Notes: generated from the letters alone by a model not told the origin. Numbered from the stretch's first letter, positions 52,443-62,578 are shown. The stretch: DNA of 64,000 nucleotides from Kitasatospora sp. GP82 (GCF_029892105.1 NZ_JARZAJ010000013.1:62001-126000), one strand, 5' to 3'. A program made the numbers and translations.

Positions 52443-54134
52443 TCAGCCCAGGAGGTGGGTGGGGGTTGATGCCGGGCAGACCTTGTGGACGAAGTTGCGC
52501 CGCAGCGTGTGGTAGGGCTCCTGCGGGGACCAGAAGTTGTGACGCATCGCGGTCAACTCCTCGTCGCGGTAGGCCGCGAGCGGCTTGGCCTCCTCGTCCG
52601 CCGCACGTCGGCGCTTCTTCTCCAGCAGCCGCGCCGCCAGCTCCCCGTCCGCCGCCAGCGCCTCGGCCTGCCCTACCGCCCAGGCGCGGAACTCGGCCGC
52701 GCTCCCGGACTTCGTACGGTCCACCAGGCCGAGCGCCCTGGCCTGCCGGGCACCGACCGGCAGTGCCGCCGTGGTCAGGTGGGCCGCGATCTCGGTGCCG
52801 ACCCGGCGCGGCAGGGTGTACGTCCAGTACTCGGAGCCGTGCAGGCCCATCAGCCGGTAGTGGGGATTGAGCACCGCCGACTCCCGGCACCACACCTCGT
52901 CCGCCGCGATCGCCAGCATCAGGCCGCCGGCCGCCGCGTTTCCGGCCAGGGCACTGACGGTGAGCTTGTGGTCGGTGGTGAGGATCGCCTCGACCAGGTC
53001 GTCCATGGCGTTGATGTTCTGCCAGGACTCCTCGGCGGGGTCGGCGGCGGCCTCGATCACGTTCAGATGGATGCCGTTGGAGAAGAAGTCCCGCGCCGGG
53101 CCGAGCACCAGCACCGAGGTGGGGCGGGCCGCCGCCTCCCGATAGGCGTCCAGCAGCCTTCGGCACTGTCCGGTGCTCATCGCCCCGCTGGGGAAGGCGA
53201 ATTCGAGGTAGCCGACCTGGGCCTCCTCCCGGTACCTGATCTCCGCGAAGGTGTCCCGCCAGCCCGCCGCGATCGGCGTCAGCGGCGCCTCGGGAACGTC
53301 GGCGAGCAGGCCGCCGAGCACCTGGGCGGCGGGCAGCTTGAAGGTGACGGGACCGCCGGGTGTGCGGCGCGGGCGCAGCTGCGGGATCCACACCGCTCCG
53401 TCCACGGTGGCCCGGCAGATCGCGCCGTCCCGGGTCGCGATCACCGCGCCCGCCGCGCCGCGCAGTTCGTCCTCGGGGTGCCCGCCGTGCAGGAAGTACT
53501 CGCGTCCGTAGAGCTCGTCCAGCACACCGGGCTGCGAGTCGGCGGCCCGCAGCTTGCGCAGCACCGTCGCGGTGTCATCGGCCGCCCAGTCGATCCGTCT
53601 GAACTCCTGGGTGTGGTAGGGCCGCAGCCGTCCCTGGACGTCCGGGCGCGCGTAGTCGAGGGGCTCGGGCACGTGGTGCCCGCTCTGGAAGCGCTCGACC
53701 GCCAGCAGCACCGCCTCGACGGCCGCGTCGGACACCTCGTTGCGGTACAGCTCGCTCTTGCCGCACGCTGGTACGGGGTACGGCACCGAGGCCCAGATCG
53801 GCCCGGCGTCCATCTCGGCCACCGCCTGGAGCACGGTGACGCCCCACTGGGACGCGCCTTCGTGGATGGCCCAGTCGAGCGAGGACGGGCCCCGGTCGCC
53901 CTTGGGCCCCGGGTGCACGATCAGGACGGTGTGCTGCGACCAGATGTCCTCCGGTATCGCCCGGGTGAGCATCGGCGCCACGATCAGGTCGGGGCCGAAG
54001 CGGGCCACCCCGGCCCGTACCGGAGCGTCGCCGAGGGCGAGTTCGACTCCGACGGCATGGCCGCGTTCCCTCAGTTCGGTGTGGACGCGCTGAGTGAGGC
54101 TGTTGAACGCGCTGGCGATCAGCAGGATGCGCAA
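52443..54134 (-). CDS. hypX: Hydrogenase maturation protein HypX (HoxX), CO-forming
   Basis: 563 residues. The N-terminal formyl-THF transferase-like domain has VHPGPKGDRGPSSLDWAIHE. The C-terminal part is an enoyl-CoA hydratase/isomerase fold (about 300-560, LVLGPARDFFSNGIHLNVIE, SALAGNAAAGGLMLAIAADE). HypX makes the CO ligand of NiFe-hydrogenases from formyl-THF under oxic conditions. The TTG at 54134 has GGAGGGG 5 bases upstream and begins LRILLIASAFNS, the family start. No other hyp or hydrogenase genes are in the window. Confidence 0.92.
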   Translation of the reverse strand: MRILLIASAFNSLTQRVHTELRERGHAVGVELALGDAPVRAGVARFGPDLIVAPMLTRAIPEDIWSQHTVLIVHPGPKGDRGPSSLDWAIHEGASQWGVTVLQAVAEMDAGPIWASVPYPVPACGKSELYRNEVSDAAVEAVLLAVERFQSGHHVPEPLDYARPDVQGRLRPYHTQEFRRIDWAADDTATVLRKLRAADSQPGVLDELYGREYFLHGGHPEDELRGAAGAVIATRDGAICRATVDGAVWIPQLRPRRTPGGPVTFKLPAAQVLGGLLADVPEAPLTPIAAGWRDTFAEIRYREEAQVGYLEFAFPSGAMSTGQCRRLLDAYREAAARPTSVLVLGPARDFFSNGIHLNVIEAAADPAEESWQNINAMDDLVEAILTTDHKLTVSALAGNAAAGGLMLAIAADEVWCRESAVLNPHYRLMGLHGSEYWTYTLPRRVGTEIAAHLTTAALPVGARQARALGLVDRTKSGSAAEFRAWAVGQAEALAADGELAARLLEKKRRRAADEEAKPLAAYRDEELTAMRHNFWSPQEPYHTLRRNFVHKVCPASTPTHLLG

Positions 54135-54558
54135 AGTGCCCCTCCGGCAGGTGTTGTCGGCTGCTGTGTGAAAGCCCTGCAAGTCCCCCGTGGATCCCCC
54201 GGATTGCGCCCGGCCCTCGACCGTCCCTCGGCTGTCGCCGCCATCAAGGACGGTACGCACGACCCGACTTCCCGTCACGGGTGCCGGCAGGGGCAGTTCC
54301 GGTTTTCGGCCGTACCACCGGCCGGGCGGGCCCATCCAACCATGGGCATGCACACGCAACAGCCGAAGATCGCGCCACCACCCCGACTCTCACCGCCCCT
54401 GCACAAACCCCCGACCAAACACCCGTCCGAACCCCAGAACGACCATCGACCAGGCCGTAGACGGCGGCTGCCCACTGCGCTGCGCCGCATTCCGGGAGTC
54501 GGCCCAATGACCCCCGTGACCGGGACCGTCCCCGGGCGGACCCGAGCCGTCGAACGCC
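54135..54558. other. Intergenic region, no gene seen
   Basis: About 420 bases upstream of hypX and downstream of the permease terminator. The open frames on both strands have non-coding composition. The hypX promoter must lie here, but no clear box can be named. Confidence 0.5.
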
Positions 54559-54596
54559 GCGGGCCCCCTCCCGCACCGTGGCAGGAGGGGGCCCGC
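54559..54596 (-). terminator. Terminator of the purine permease gene
   Basis: GCGGGCCCCCTCC (54559-54571) pairs perfectly over 13 bp with GGAGGGGGCCCGC (54584-54596), just past the permease stop at 54614. Confidence 0.8.
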
Positions 54597-54613
54597 AGGC
54601 CGAGGGTCGCGGC

Positions 54614-56074
54614 TCAGCTGAGGCCGAGGGCCGGCATCAGGTAGTAGAAGGCGAAGACCGCCGCCACCGCGTACAGCGCGACCGGCACCGAGCGTCCCCG
54701 ACCGGCGGCCAGGCGCAGGATGCAGAAGGTGATGAAGCCGAAGCCGATGCCGTTGGTGATGCTGTACGTGAACGGCATCATCACCATGGTCAGGAAGGCC
54801 GGGACGGCGATGGTGAAGTCGCTCCAGTCGATCTCCCTGATGGAGTTCGCCAGGATCAGGAAGCCGACGGTGACCAGCGCCGGGGTGGCCGCCTGAGCCG
54901 GGACCATGGTGGCCAGCGGAGTGAGGAAGAGCGCCGCCAGGAAGAGTGCGCCGGTGACGATCGAGGCGAAGCCGGTCCGTGCGCCCTCGCCGACGCCCGA
55001 GGTGGACTCGACGAAGCAGGTGTTGGCGGAGGAGGAGGTGGCACCACCGGCGGCGGTGGCGATGCCGTCGATCATCAGGATCTTGTTGATGCCGGGCAGG
55101 TCGCCCTTCTCGTCCAGCAGGTGCGCCTCGTCGGCGACGCCGAGGATGGTCCCCATCGCGTCGAAGAAGCACGACATCAGCACCGTGAAGACGAAGAGCA
55201 CGCCGGTCAGGATGCCGACCTGGTGGAAGCCGCCGAACAGGCTGACCTTGCCGACCAGTCCGAAGTCGGGCGCGGAGACCGGGTTCCCCGGCCAGGCCGG
55301 GACGGTCAGGCCCCAGTGCATGGCCGGGATGGTCGCCACCCTGTCGATGATCACGGCGACGATCGTCATGGTGGCGATGGAGATCAGGATCGCGCCGGGC
55401 ACCTTGCGGATCACCAGGACCAGAGTGAGCAGCAGGCCCAGAATGAAGATCAGGACCGGCCAGCCGTTGAGGTGGCTGTTGCCGCCGAGCTGGAGCGGGA
55501 CGGTGGTGTGGGCGGCGTCGGGGATCCGGCTGATGAAGCCCGAGTCGACGAGACCGACCAGCGAGATGAACAGGCCGATACCGATCGCGATGGCCTTTCG
55601 CAGGCCGAGCGGCACCGCGCTCATGACCCGCTCGCGCAGACCGGTGGCGACCAGCAGCATGATCGCGAAACCGGCCAGCACCACCATGCCCATGGCGTCG
55701 GGCCAGGTCATCCTGGGCGCGAGCTGGAGGGCCACGATGGTGTTGACACCGAGCCCGGCGGCCAGGCCGATCGGGACGTTGCCGATCACACCCATCAGCA
55801 GGGTGGTGAGCCCGGCGGTGAGGGCGGTGGCGGTGACCAGCTGGGCGCTGTTCAGGTGGGTGCCGTTCATATCCGTGCCGCTGGCCAGGATGATCGGGTT
55901 GAGCACCAGGATGTACGCCATGGTGAAGAAGGTGGCGACACCGCCGCGGATCTCGCGCGGCACGCTGGAGCCGCGCTCGGAGATCCGGAAGTAGCGGTCC
56001 AGCAGACCCGTGGGGGTGGGCGCGGACTGGGAAGGCTCGGGCGACGTGGACGTCGGCTGGGCCAGCGGAGACAT
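54614..56074 (-). CDS. NCS2-family purine permease (AzgA-like, adenine/guanine/hypoxanthine)
   Basis: A 486-residue permease with about 12-14 membrane segments. AzgA-type features: TFFTMAYILVLNPIILASG, AAGLGVNTIVALQLAPRMTW, FVFTVLMSCFFDAMGTILGV and SSSANTCFVESTSGVGEGAR. It imports purine bases with protons. The ATG at 56074 has GAGGAC 9 bases upstream; an ATG five codons earlier is less well placed. It is divergent from DUF2530. Confidence 0.92.
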   Translation of the reverse strand: MSPLAQPTSTSPEPSQSAPTPTGLLDRYFRISERGSSVPREIRGGVATFFTMAYILVLNPIILASGTDMNGTHLNSAQLVTATALTAGLTTLLMGVIGNVPIGLAAGLGVNTIVALQLAPRMTWPDAMGMVVLAGFAIMLLVATGLRERVMSAVPLGLRKAIAIGIGLFISLVGLVDSGFISRIPDAAHTTVPLQLGGNSHLNGWPVLIFILGLLLTLVLVIRKVPGAILISIATMTIVAVIIDRVATIPAMHWGLTVPAWPGNPVSAPDFGLVGKVSLFGGFHQVGILTGVLFVFTVLMSCFFDAMGTILGVADEAHLLDEKGDLPGINKILMIDGIATAAGGATSSSANTCFVESTSGVGEGARTGFASIVTGALFLAALFLTPLATMVPAQAATPALVTVGFLILANSIREIDWSDFTIAVPAFLTMVMMPFTYSITNGIGFGFITFCILRLAAGRGRSVPVALYAVAAVFAFYYLMPALGLS

Positions 56075-56365
56075 ACGGGCGGTCCTCATCAGGTGGGGGC
56101 GGAGGAGGAGGGGTACCCGGAGCGACGGTGGCCGGGACCGCCGGGAGAGCCCGGGCGGTCAAGGCAACACGCCGGAGCTAACCGGAGCCTCAAGTATGTG
56201 TTCCTCGGTCGTGCACGCGCCATCTTCGCGCGTAGAAGGCATCCCTTACGATCACACCCCGTACCGCGTCCGCGCGGCACCCGGATCATTCGAAGATCGA
56301 CTCCGCTCGGTCCACGGCCACCCGCAGCTCCTCCTCGCGCCGGCCTCCCCCGTACGCTTGGGGTC

Positions 56366-56647
56366 ATGCCGAAGACCCCGCTGCGCCCCTCTCCCCCGCC
56401 GCTAGAGGCGAACGATGTCGCGATCGTCGGCGGCGGCACGGTGCTGTGGTTCGTCGCGTTCCTGGTACTGCTTCCGTTCCACAACTCGCTGCAGCGCAGC
56501 GGGCACGGCAACTGGCCCTGGATCTGTCTGGCCGGCGGCTGCCTCGGGCTGATCGGGCTCTGGTACTGCCGCGCCCGCAGGGATGCAATCAGGCGCAGCC
56601 GGGAGGCCGCCGATACCACCGAGCCCCCCGCCACTCGGTTGGACTGA
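56366..56647 (+). CDS. DUF2530 small membrane protein
   Basis: A 93-residue protein with two membrane segments (TVLWFVAFLVLLPFHNSL and WICLAGGCLGLIGLWY) and a charged C-terminal tail starting CRARRDAIRRSREAAD. This matches the actinobacterial DUF2530 family of unknown function. ATG at 56366. It is 52 bases upstream of the P-type ATPase gene and may be co-transcribed. Confidence 0.85.
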   Translation: MPKTPLRPSPPPLEANDVAIVGGGTVLWFVAFLVLLPFHNSLQRSGHGNWPWICLAGGCLGLIGLWYCRARRDAIRRSREAADTTEPPATRLD

Positions 56648-56699
56648 ATCACCCCGCAGTAGGGCGCACCGGACATATCACCCACCTAGAGTCGGTGCC

Positions 56700-59195
56700 A
56701 TGACGCATCCGGCGGAAGAGACAGCGGACACCGGCCGGGGTTCGGCGGATCGGGGCTCCCACCCGCTGGGATCGGCCCCGGCGCAGCGCGGCGGACTGAC
56801 GGCGGCGCAGGTTGCCGAGCGCGTCGCGCGCGGCGAGGTGAACGACGTACCGGTGCGCTCCAGCCGCTCCGTCCGCGAGATCGTCCGGGCCAATGTGCTC
56901 ACCCGGTTCAACGCGATCATCGGGATCATGTTCGGCATCATCCTGGTCGTCGGGCCGATCCAGGACGGTCTCTTCGGCCTGGTGATCGTCGCCAACACCG
57001 GTATCGGCATCGTCCAGGAGCTGCGCGCCAAGAAGACCCTGGACGGCCTGGCACTGATCGGCGAGGCGAAACCGCAGGTCCGCCGCGACGGCGTCGCCCA
57101 GCAGGTCGCGGTGGCCGGGATCGTGCTGGACGACGCCGTACTGCTGGGCATCGGCGACAAGGTGATCGTGGACGGCCGGGTCACCGAGGCGGACGGCCTG
57201 GAGATCGACGAGTCACTGCTCACCGGCGAACCCGACCCCGTACTCAAGAACCCGGGCGACCAGGTGATGTCCGGCAGCTTCGTGGTCGCCGGGGCGGGCG
57301 CCTTCACCGCGACCAAGGTCGGCCGGGAGGCCTACGCGGCACAGCTGGCCGAGGAGGCGAGCCGGTTCACCCTGGTGCGGTCGGAGCTGCGCAGCGGTAT
57401 CGACAGCATCCTGCGGTTCATCACCTATCTGCTGATCCCGGCGGCGATCGGCCTGATCGTCAGCCAGCTCGCGGTGGAGCGGCACGACTGGCGGGAGGCC
57501 GTCCGCCGGATGGTGGCCGGCATCGTGCCGATGGTGCCCGAGGGCTTGGTGCTGCTGACGTCGGTGGCCTTCGCGATCGGCGTGGTGCGGCTCGGGCGCA
57601 GGCAGTGCCTGGTGCAGGAGCTGCCCGCGATCGAGGGCCTGGCCCGGGTGGACACCGTCTGCCTGGACAAGACCGGCACCCTCACCGAGGGCGGCATGGA
57701 CGTGGTCGAGCTGCGCCCGCTCGCCGCAGCACCGCTCGGCACCGCCCCCGACCACACGCTGCGCCCCGATGCGCCACTCGCCCGGCACGTCCTCACCGAC
57801 CGGGGCGTCCTCCAGCAGGCGCTGGGCGCGATGGGCCGCGCGGACGCCCGCCCGAACCCCTCCATGCAGGCAGTGATCGACGCCTACGGCACCCCGGACG
57901 GCCAGGACGGCTGGCGGGTGCTGGAGGCGATGCCGTTCTCCTCCGCCCGCAAGTGGAGCGGAGTGCAGTTCCTGGAGCCGCACGGCACCGAGGCCAGCTG
58001 GCTGCTCGGCGCGCCCGACGTACTGCTGCCCGAGGACCACCCCGCCCTCGGCGAGGTGGACGAGCTGGGTGCCAAGGGCCTGCGGGTGCTCCTGCTGGGC
58101 CGCTCACCGCTCCCGCTGGACGCGCCGGACCCGGCGAGGCAGCTGGATCCGCTGGCCCTCGTGGTGCTCCAGCAGCGGCTGCGCGAGGACGCGGCCGACA
58201 CCCTGCGCTACTTCGAGAGCCAGCGGGTCCAGGCGAAGGTGATCTCCGGCGACAGTGCGGTCTCGGTCGGTGCGGTCGCCTCCCATCTGGGCCTGCCGGG
58301 TGCCGAGCATCCCGTGGACGCCCGTACCCTGCCGAGCGACAGCGAGGAGCTGGCGGAGGTCGCCGACCGGGCCACCGTCTTCGGCCGGGTGAGCCCGCAG
58401 CAGAAGCGCGAGCTGGTGGGCGCGCTCCAGTCGCGCGGGCGCACGGTGGCGATGACCGGCGACGGCGTCAACGACGTACTGGCGCTCAAGGACGCCGACA
58501 TCGGCGTGGCGATGGGCTCGGGCAGCGAGGCGACCAAGGCGGTGGCCCAGATCGTGCTGCTCAACGACAGCTTCGCCACCCTGCCGTCGGTGGTCGCCGA
58601 GGGCCGCCGGGTGATCGGCAACATCGAGCGGGTGGCCAACCTCTTCCTGGTGAAGACGGTCTACTCGGTGCTGCTGGCCCTGCTGGTGGTCATCTGCCAT
58701 GTGCCGTACCCGTTCCTACCCCGGCACTCGACCGTGCTGAGCTCGCTGACCATCGGCGTCCCGGCCTTCTTCCTGGCCCTGGCACCCAACAACGAGCAGG
58801 CCAGGAGGGGTTTCGTCCGCCGGGTGCTGCGGCTGGCGGTGCCTGGCGGGGTCATCGCCGGTACGGCGACCTTCACGGCGTACATGCTGGCCCGGGCCGA
58901 CCACGCGACCGAGCTGAAGGCGGACACCAGCGTGGCCACCCTGACCCTCTTCCTGGTGGCGATGTGGGTACTGGCGATGGTGGCCAGGCCGTACAACTGG
59001 TGGCGTCTGACGCTGATCGGCGCGATGGGCGGGGCGTTCGCGCTGGTGCTGCTGGTGCCGTGGCTGTCGGACTTCTTCCAGCTCTCGCTGGTGGGTACGC
59101 GTGATCCGCTCACCGGAGTGGGCATCGCCGTGACGGCGGGGATTCTGCTGGAGGTGGTCTGGCGGGTGATCGTCCGCCGGACGGACGAGAGTTGA
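56700..59195 (+). CDS. Cation-translocating P-type ATPase (CtpE-like)
   Basis: 831 residues. The phosphorylation motif is DKTGTLTEGG (Asp323), the actuator loop TGEPDP, the M4 motif VPMVPEGLVLLTS, and the hinge TGDGVNDVLALKDADIGVAMGS. The layout and PEGL resemble mycobacterial CtpE, linked to calcium uptake; ion specificity is inferred. About eight to ten membrane segments. ATG at 56700. A 23-bp hairpin follows its stop by two bases. Confidence 0.92.
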   Translation: MTHPAEETADTGRGSADRGSHPLGSAPAQRGGLTAAQVAERVARGEVNDVPVRSSRSVREIVRANVLTRFNAIIGIMFGIILVVGPIQDGLFGLVIVANTGIGIVQELRAKKTLDGLALIGEAKPQVRRDGVAQQVAVAGIVLDDAVLLGIGDKVIVDGRVTEADGLEIDESLLTGEPDPVLKNPGDQVMSGSFVVAGAGAFTATKVGREAYAAQLAEEASRFTLVRSELRSGIDSILRFITYLLIPAAIGLIVSQLAVERHDWREAVRRMVAGIVPMVPEGLVLLTSVAFAIGVVRLGRRQCLVQELPAIEGLARVDTVCLDKTGTLTEGGMDVVELRPLAAAPLGTAPDHTLRPDAPLARHVLTDRGVLQQALGAMGRADARPNPSMQAVIDAYGTPDGQDGWRVLEAMPFSSARKWSGVQFLEPHGTEASWLLGAPDVLLPEDHPALGEVDELGAKGLRVLLLGRSPLPLDAPDPARQLDPLALVVLQQRLREDAADTLRYFESQRVQAKVISGDSAVSVGAVASHLGLPGAEHPVDARTLPSDSEELAEVADRATVFGRVSPQQKRELVGALQSRGRTVAMTGDGVNDVLALKDADIGVAMGSGSEATKAVAQIVLLNDSFATLPSVVAEGRRVIGNIERVANLFLVKTVYSVLLALLVVICHVPYPFLPRHSTVLSSLTIGVPAFFLALAPNNEQARRGFVRRVLRLAVPGGVIAGTATFTAYMLARADHATELKADTSVATLTLFLVAMWVLAMVARPYNWWRLTLIGAMGGAFALVLLVPWLSDFFQLSLVGTRDPLTGVGIAVTAGILLEVVWRVIVRRTDES

Positions 59196-59197
59196 TC

Positions 59198-59255
59198 AGG
59201 GGCAAGGGCCAGCCAGACAGGGGTGCGGGGCTCTGTCTGGCTGGTCCTTGCCCCT
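59198..59255. terminator. 23-bp bidirectional terminator
   Basis: The arm at 59198-59220 (AGGGGCAAGGGCCAGCCAGA then CAG) pairs with 59233-59255 with one G-U pair, around a G-rich loop that contains the dispersed-repeat core TGCGGGGCTC. It lies between convergent genes. Confidence 0.9.
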
Positions 59256-59275
59256 GAAAGGCGGGTCGGCCTTGC

Positions 59276-62200
59276 TCAGGACTCGAAGTCGCGGGCGGCG
59301 AGCAGTTCGTAGGCCCGGTCGGGTTCGGTGAGGGCGGCCAGGATCTCGAAGCGGCGGTGCCACTGGCCGACCGACCAGGCGAGTCCGGCGGCCAGGCCCT
59401 CGGGGGTGGCCGCGTGCAGCAGCCCCGGCACCGGCGGGACGTCGAACTCGTCGTCCTCGTCAGCCGCTTCGGTGCTTTCGGGGTCGTACGGGAGCTCGGG
59501 TGCGGTGGCGGCGGTGTCCCAGCGCCAGCCGATCGCGGCCTCCTCGCCGTTCGGGCCGACCACCAGCAGTTCCTCGTGCTCCTCGTACACGGCGGGGCAG
59601 CCGGGCAGCAACTCCCGCACCACGGCCGGGGTTCGGTGCAGGGTGCCCTCGGAGAGGACCCGGCCGCCCGCGACCTCGCTGGCCAGCGAGACATGCAGTC
59701 GCTCGGCGAGTTCGGCGGCCCGCTCGGGGGCGACGGGCAACACCGGGTGGTCGTGCAGGAGTTCGACCAGGTCGGGGGCGTCCGCGACGACGGCTTCGGT
59801 GGCGTCCACGATCACCGTGCCGTCGGGGCGGCGGCCGGTGTCCGCATCCAGCGGAGGAACGGCCCTGACCTCGTCCAGCGACTCGATCCGATCGGCCGGA
59901 AGGGCGGCCAGCACACTGTAGATGCCGTGCAGTTGACGGTGGGTCACCTGTGCGGACGGCTCGACCAGCCGGTCCAGCACCTCGTCGGGGCCGTGCGGTT
60001 CGGCGAGCAGCGCGGCGAGCGTGGTGCGCACGCCCAGGGCGTGCAGGAAGGGCTCGTCCAGAGCGGTACGGGCCTCCTCGTAGAGGCCGCGCAGCAGCGG
60101 GTCGGCACCGGCGGCGCGCAGCCCGGCGGGCTCGCGCCCGTCCAGCACCGGGTGGTCGCGCAGCCACCAGGCGGTGTACGGCGGCAGATCGGCGTACGAG
60201 CCGTCGGGCAGCAGGGTGCGTACGGGATTGACGACCGCGTCACGGTACGGCGGGCGGGCCAGCAGGGCGAGTGCCTCGGGCCAGGCGTCGTCGTCGATGA
60301 GGTCGAGGTCGCGGACGGCCAGCAGCTCGGCGGCGACCGGCGGCACCCCCAACTCGCCGTCGTCGTCGACGTGCAGGGCCTCCAGGGTGTCCTCGCACCA
60401 CTCGGCGAGGCCGTCGGGGGCCTCGTCCAGCAGGCCGGTGGGGCGACCGCCGGCGGCCCGGTCGGCAGGGGCGGTGGGGTCGAGCCGCTCCAGGTCGTCC
60501 GGGTCGAGCACCACGTCCTCGGCCCGCACCAGCACAAAGGTGCTCAACACACCTGCGGCGGAAAGGACTTCGGGCCCCCAGCGCTCCAGCAGGTCCTCGT
60601 CCACGTACCCGGCGTCGTCCTCCCGGGCGAGGGCGGCGAGCTGGCTGTCGGGGAGGATCAGTTCACCGGCGCGGGTGAGTTCGCCCTCGTCGTCCGGCAG
60701 GGCGAGCCGGGCCAGCCACGGGTGGTCGCCGGGGGTGGCCTCGGCGGCCTTGACCAGGGCCAGGACGGCGTCGGCCAGATCGACCGCGGCGTCGAAGTCG
60801 TCCTCGCCGAGTTCCAGCGAGCGGGCGACGGCGGCGCGCACCTCGGGGGTGTCCAACACCCCTGCGGGGGTCGCGGTGTTGGCGCCGAGCTTGGCCAGCA
60901 GCGGATGGGCGGCCTCGGGGTGGGCGAGGCGCAGGTCGAGCAGGCCGAGCGCCTCGGCGAGGGTGTCGGGGTAGCCCTCGTACCCGGCCCAGTCGGCGGC
61001 GTCGGAGGGCAGCAGGACACGGCGCGGCCCGGTGACGGTACGGCCGTCGGCGAGCGGGACGGGCAGCGCGCCGAGCGCCTCCGGGTCGGCCCCGGCCAGT
61101 GCCGCGTACAGGTTGCGCCACCAGGCGGGTTCCCGCTCCAGGCCGCCGAGCTGGTCGACCACCTCGGCCAGCGGCACCCGGCGCACCCCCAGCACCCGCA
61201 GCTCGCTGCGGCGCTCCAGACCGGCGGGCAGCAGGCCGGGGAAGATCGGGGCGAGCGCCTCGACCACGGAGCGGTCCGCGCCCTCCAACAGCGTTGCGTC
61301 GCGCGGGCGGAGCGCGGGTGTGCCCTCCTCGACGGGGGCGGGGTGCGGCAGGAAGGGTGTGCCGGGCAGGCGGTCGATGATCGCCGCCCGCAGCGCGTTG
61401 TCCAGCGCGCCCTGGCCGAGCGGGCCGGGAACGAGCGAGAGCGAGCCCAGGTCGGCGCCCCGGGCCCGCAGCAGGTCGGTGTAGGCGTCGGCGGCTCGCT
61501 CGGTGAGGAAGTCGGTGAGTGGCCCGGGGGCGACGTGTCGCCGGGTCGGGTCGAGCGGGTACCCGGCGATCAGCAGCGCGGGCACACCGAGCGGTTCGTC
61601 GCTCGGGGTCGGGGCGTGCACCACCGGCAGGGTGCGCAGCGGCTGCGGCGTACCGTCCGCATCGACCGGGACGGCCCAGGTCACCGTCCAGTACGGGCGG
61701 GCGCGCTCCTCGGTCGGCCGGTCGGCGAGCAGCTCGGCCGCGGTGGCGCCGGAGAGGGTGACGGTCTGCCACACGGCCTCGGCACCGTTGTCCGTGAGGG
61801 TGACGGTGGTGATGCCGTCGGGCCGCTGCGGGGCGGCACTGCGGCTGAGGGTACGGGTGCCGTCCGGCGTCTCCACGACGATCTCGGCCAGACCCGGGAG
61901 GGTCAGCAGCAGGGCGTCATCGATCTCGGCGAGCAGTCGGCGGGTCAGATCCTCGGCGGCGGTGTCGCGCAGCGGGAGGACCACCACGGTGTCGTACCCC
62001 TCGGGCGCGGCGCCCTCGGCGGGAAACGGCAGCCGCAGCAGCGGGACATGGCCCTCGCGGCGGCGCAGCTCCTCGGCCAGCTCGGGCCTGGCCCCGGTGA
62101 GCGCGTACGCCTCGGCCAGCGACCAGCGGACACTGCCGTGGGCACCGAGCACGGCGGGCTCGTCGGTGACGGCCAGGACGGCGGAGAAGCCGACACCGAA

Positions 62201-62578
62201 GCGGCCGACGGTGGCCGTCTCCTCGGCGTACCCGGCGCGCTTGGCCGAGGCCCGCAGCGTGGAGAGCGACTCGACGGCGGTGGCGTCCAGCGGGGCGCCG
62301 GTGTTGGCGGCGGCGAGCACACCGTCGCGCAGGGTCAGCCGCAGGCGTCCGGGCGCCGCACCGGAGCGTGCGGCGGCGTCGGCCGCGTTCTGGGCCAGCT
62401 CGACGATCAGCCGGTCGCGGTACCCGCCGAGAGCCAGCTCCTCCTCCGCGTTGGCGTCCTCCCTGAACCGGGCGGGCGCGGCCGTCCACGCCTCCAGGAC
62501 CCGGCGGCGCAGCCCGGCCGTGTCGAAGACGTCAGGGGCCTGTTCGTCCGTACCGCTGCCGATGATCCGAGGCTCCAC
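59276..62578 (-). CDS. Large GHKL ATPase with sacsin N-terminal-like domain
   Basis: 1,100 residues. The N-terminal about 250 residues form an Hsp90/sacsin-type ATP site: LIVELAQNAADAAARSGAAP (N box), ETATVGRFGVGFSAVLAVTD (G1 region). The rest is acidic, Asp/Glu/Leu-rich and helical with no recognised catalytic motif. Function in bacteria is unknown; the fold suggests a chaperone-like role. The GTG at 62578 starts VEPRIIGSGTDEQAPDVFDT; a longer Arg-rich extension is not credible. It lies downstream of the DUF3027 gene on the same strand. Confidence 0.85.
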   Translation of the reverse strand: MEPRIIGSGTDEQAPDVFDTAGLRRRVLEAWTAAPARFREDANAEEELALGGYRDRLIVELAQNAADAAARSGAAPGRLRLTLRDGVLAAANTGAPLDATAVESLSTLRASAKRAGYAEETATVGRFGVGFSAVLAVTDEPAVLGAHGSVRWSLAEAYALTGARPELAEELRRREGHVPLLRLPFPAEGAAPEGYDTVVVLPLRDTAAEDLTRRLLAEIDDALLLTLPGLAEIVVETPDGTRTLSRSAAPQRPDGITTVTLTDNGAEAVWQTVTLSGATAAELLADRPTEERARPYWTVTWAVPVDADGTPQPLRTLPVVHAPTPSDEPLGVPALLIAGYPLDPTRRHVAPGPLTDFLTERAADAYTDLLRARGADLGSLSLVPGPLGQGALDNALRAAIIDRLPGTPFLPHPAPVEEGTPALRPRDATLLEGADRSVVEALAPIFPGLLPAGLERRSELRVLGVRRVPLAEVVDQLGGLEREPAWWRNLYAALAGADPEALGALPVPLADGRTVTGPRRVLLPSDAADWAGYEGYPDTLAEALGLLDLRLAHPEAAHPLLAKLGANTATPAGVLDTPEVRAAVARSLELGEDDFDAAVDLADAVLALVKAAEATPGDHPWLARLALPDDEGELTRAGELILPDSQLAALAREDDAGYVDEDLLERWGPEVLSAAGVLSTFVLVRAEDVVLDPDDLERLDPTAPADRAAGGRPTGLLDEAPDGLAEWCEDTLEALHVDDDGELGVPPVAAELLAVRDLDLIDDDAWPEALALLARPPYRDAVVNPVRTLLPDGSYADLPPYTAWWLRDHPVLDGREPAGLRAAGADPLLRGLYEEARTALDEPFLHALGVRTTLAALLAEPHGPDEVLDRLVEPSAQVTHRQLHGIYSVLAALPADRIESLDEVRAVPPLDADTGRRPDGTVIVDATEAVVADAPDLVELLHDHPVLPVAPERAAELAERLHVSLASEVAGGRVLSEGTLHRTPAVVRELLPGCPAVYEEHEELLVVGPNGEEAAIGWRWDTAATAPELPYDPESTEAADEDDEFDVPPVPGLLHAATPEGLAAGLAWSVGQWHRRFEILAALTEPDRAYELLAARDFES

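Noticed and set aside
54244..54576. Minus-strand 110-residue frame upstream of hypX
   Set aside because: Gly/Arg/Val-rich, overlaps the permease terminator, no start signal.
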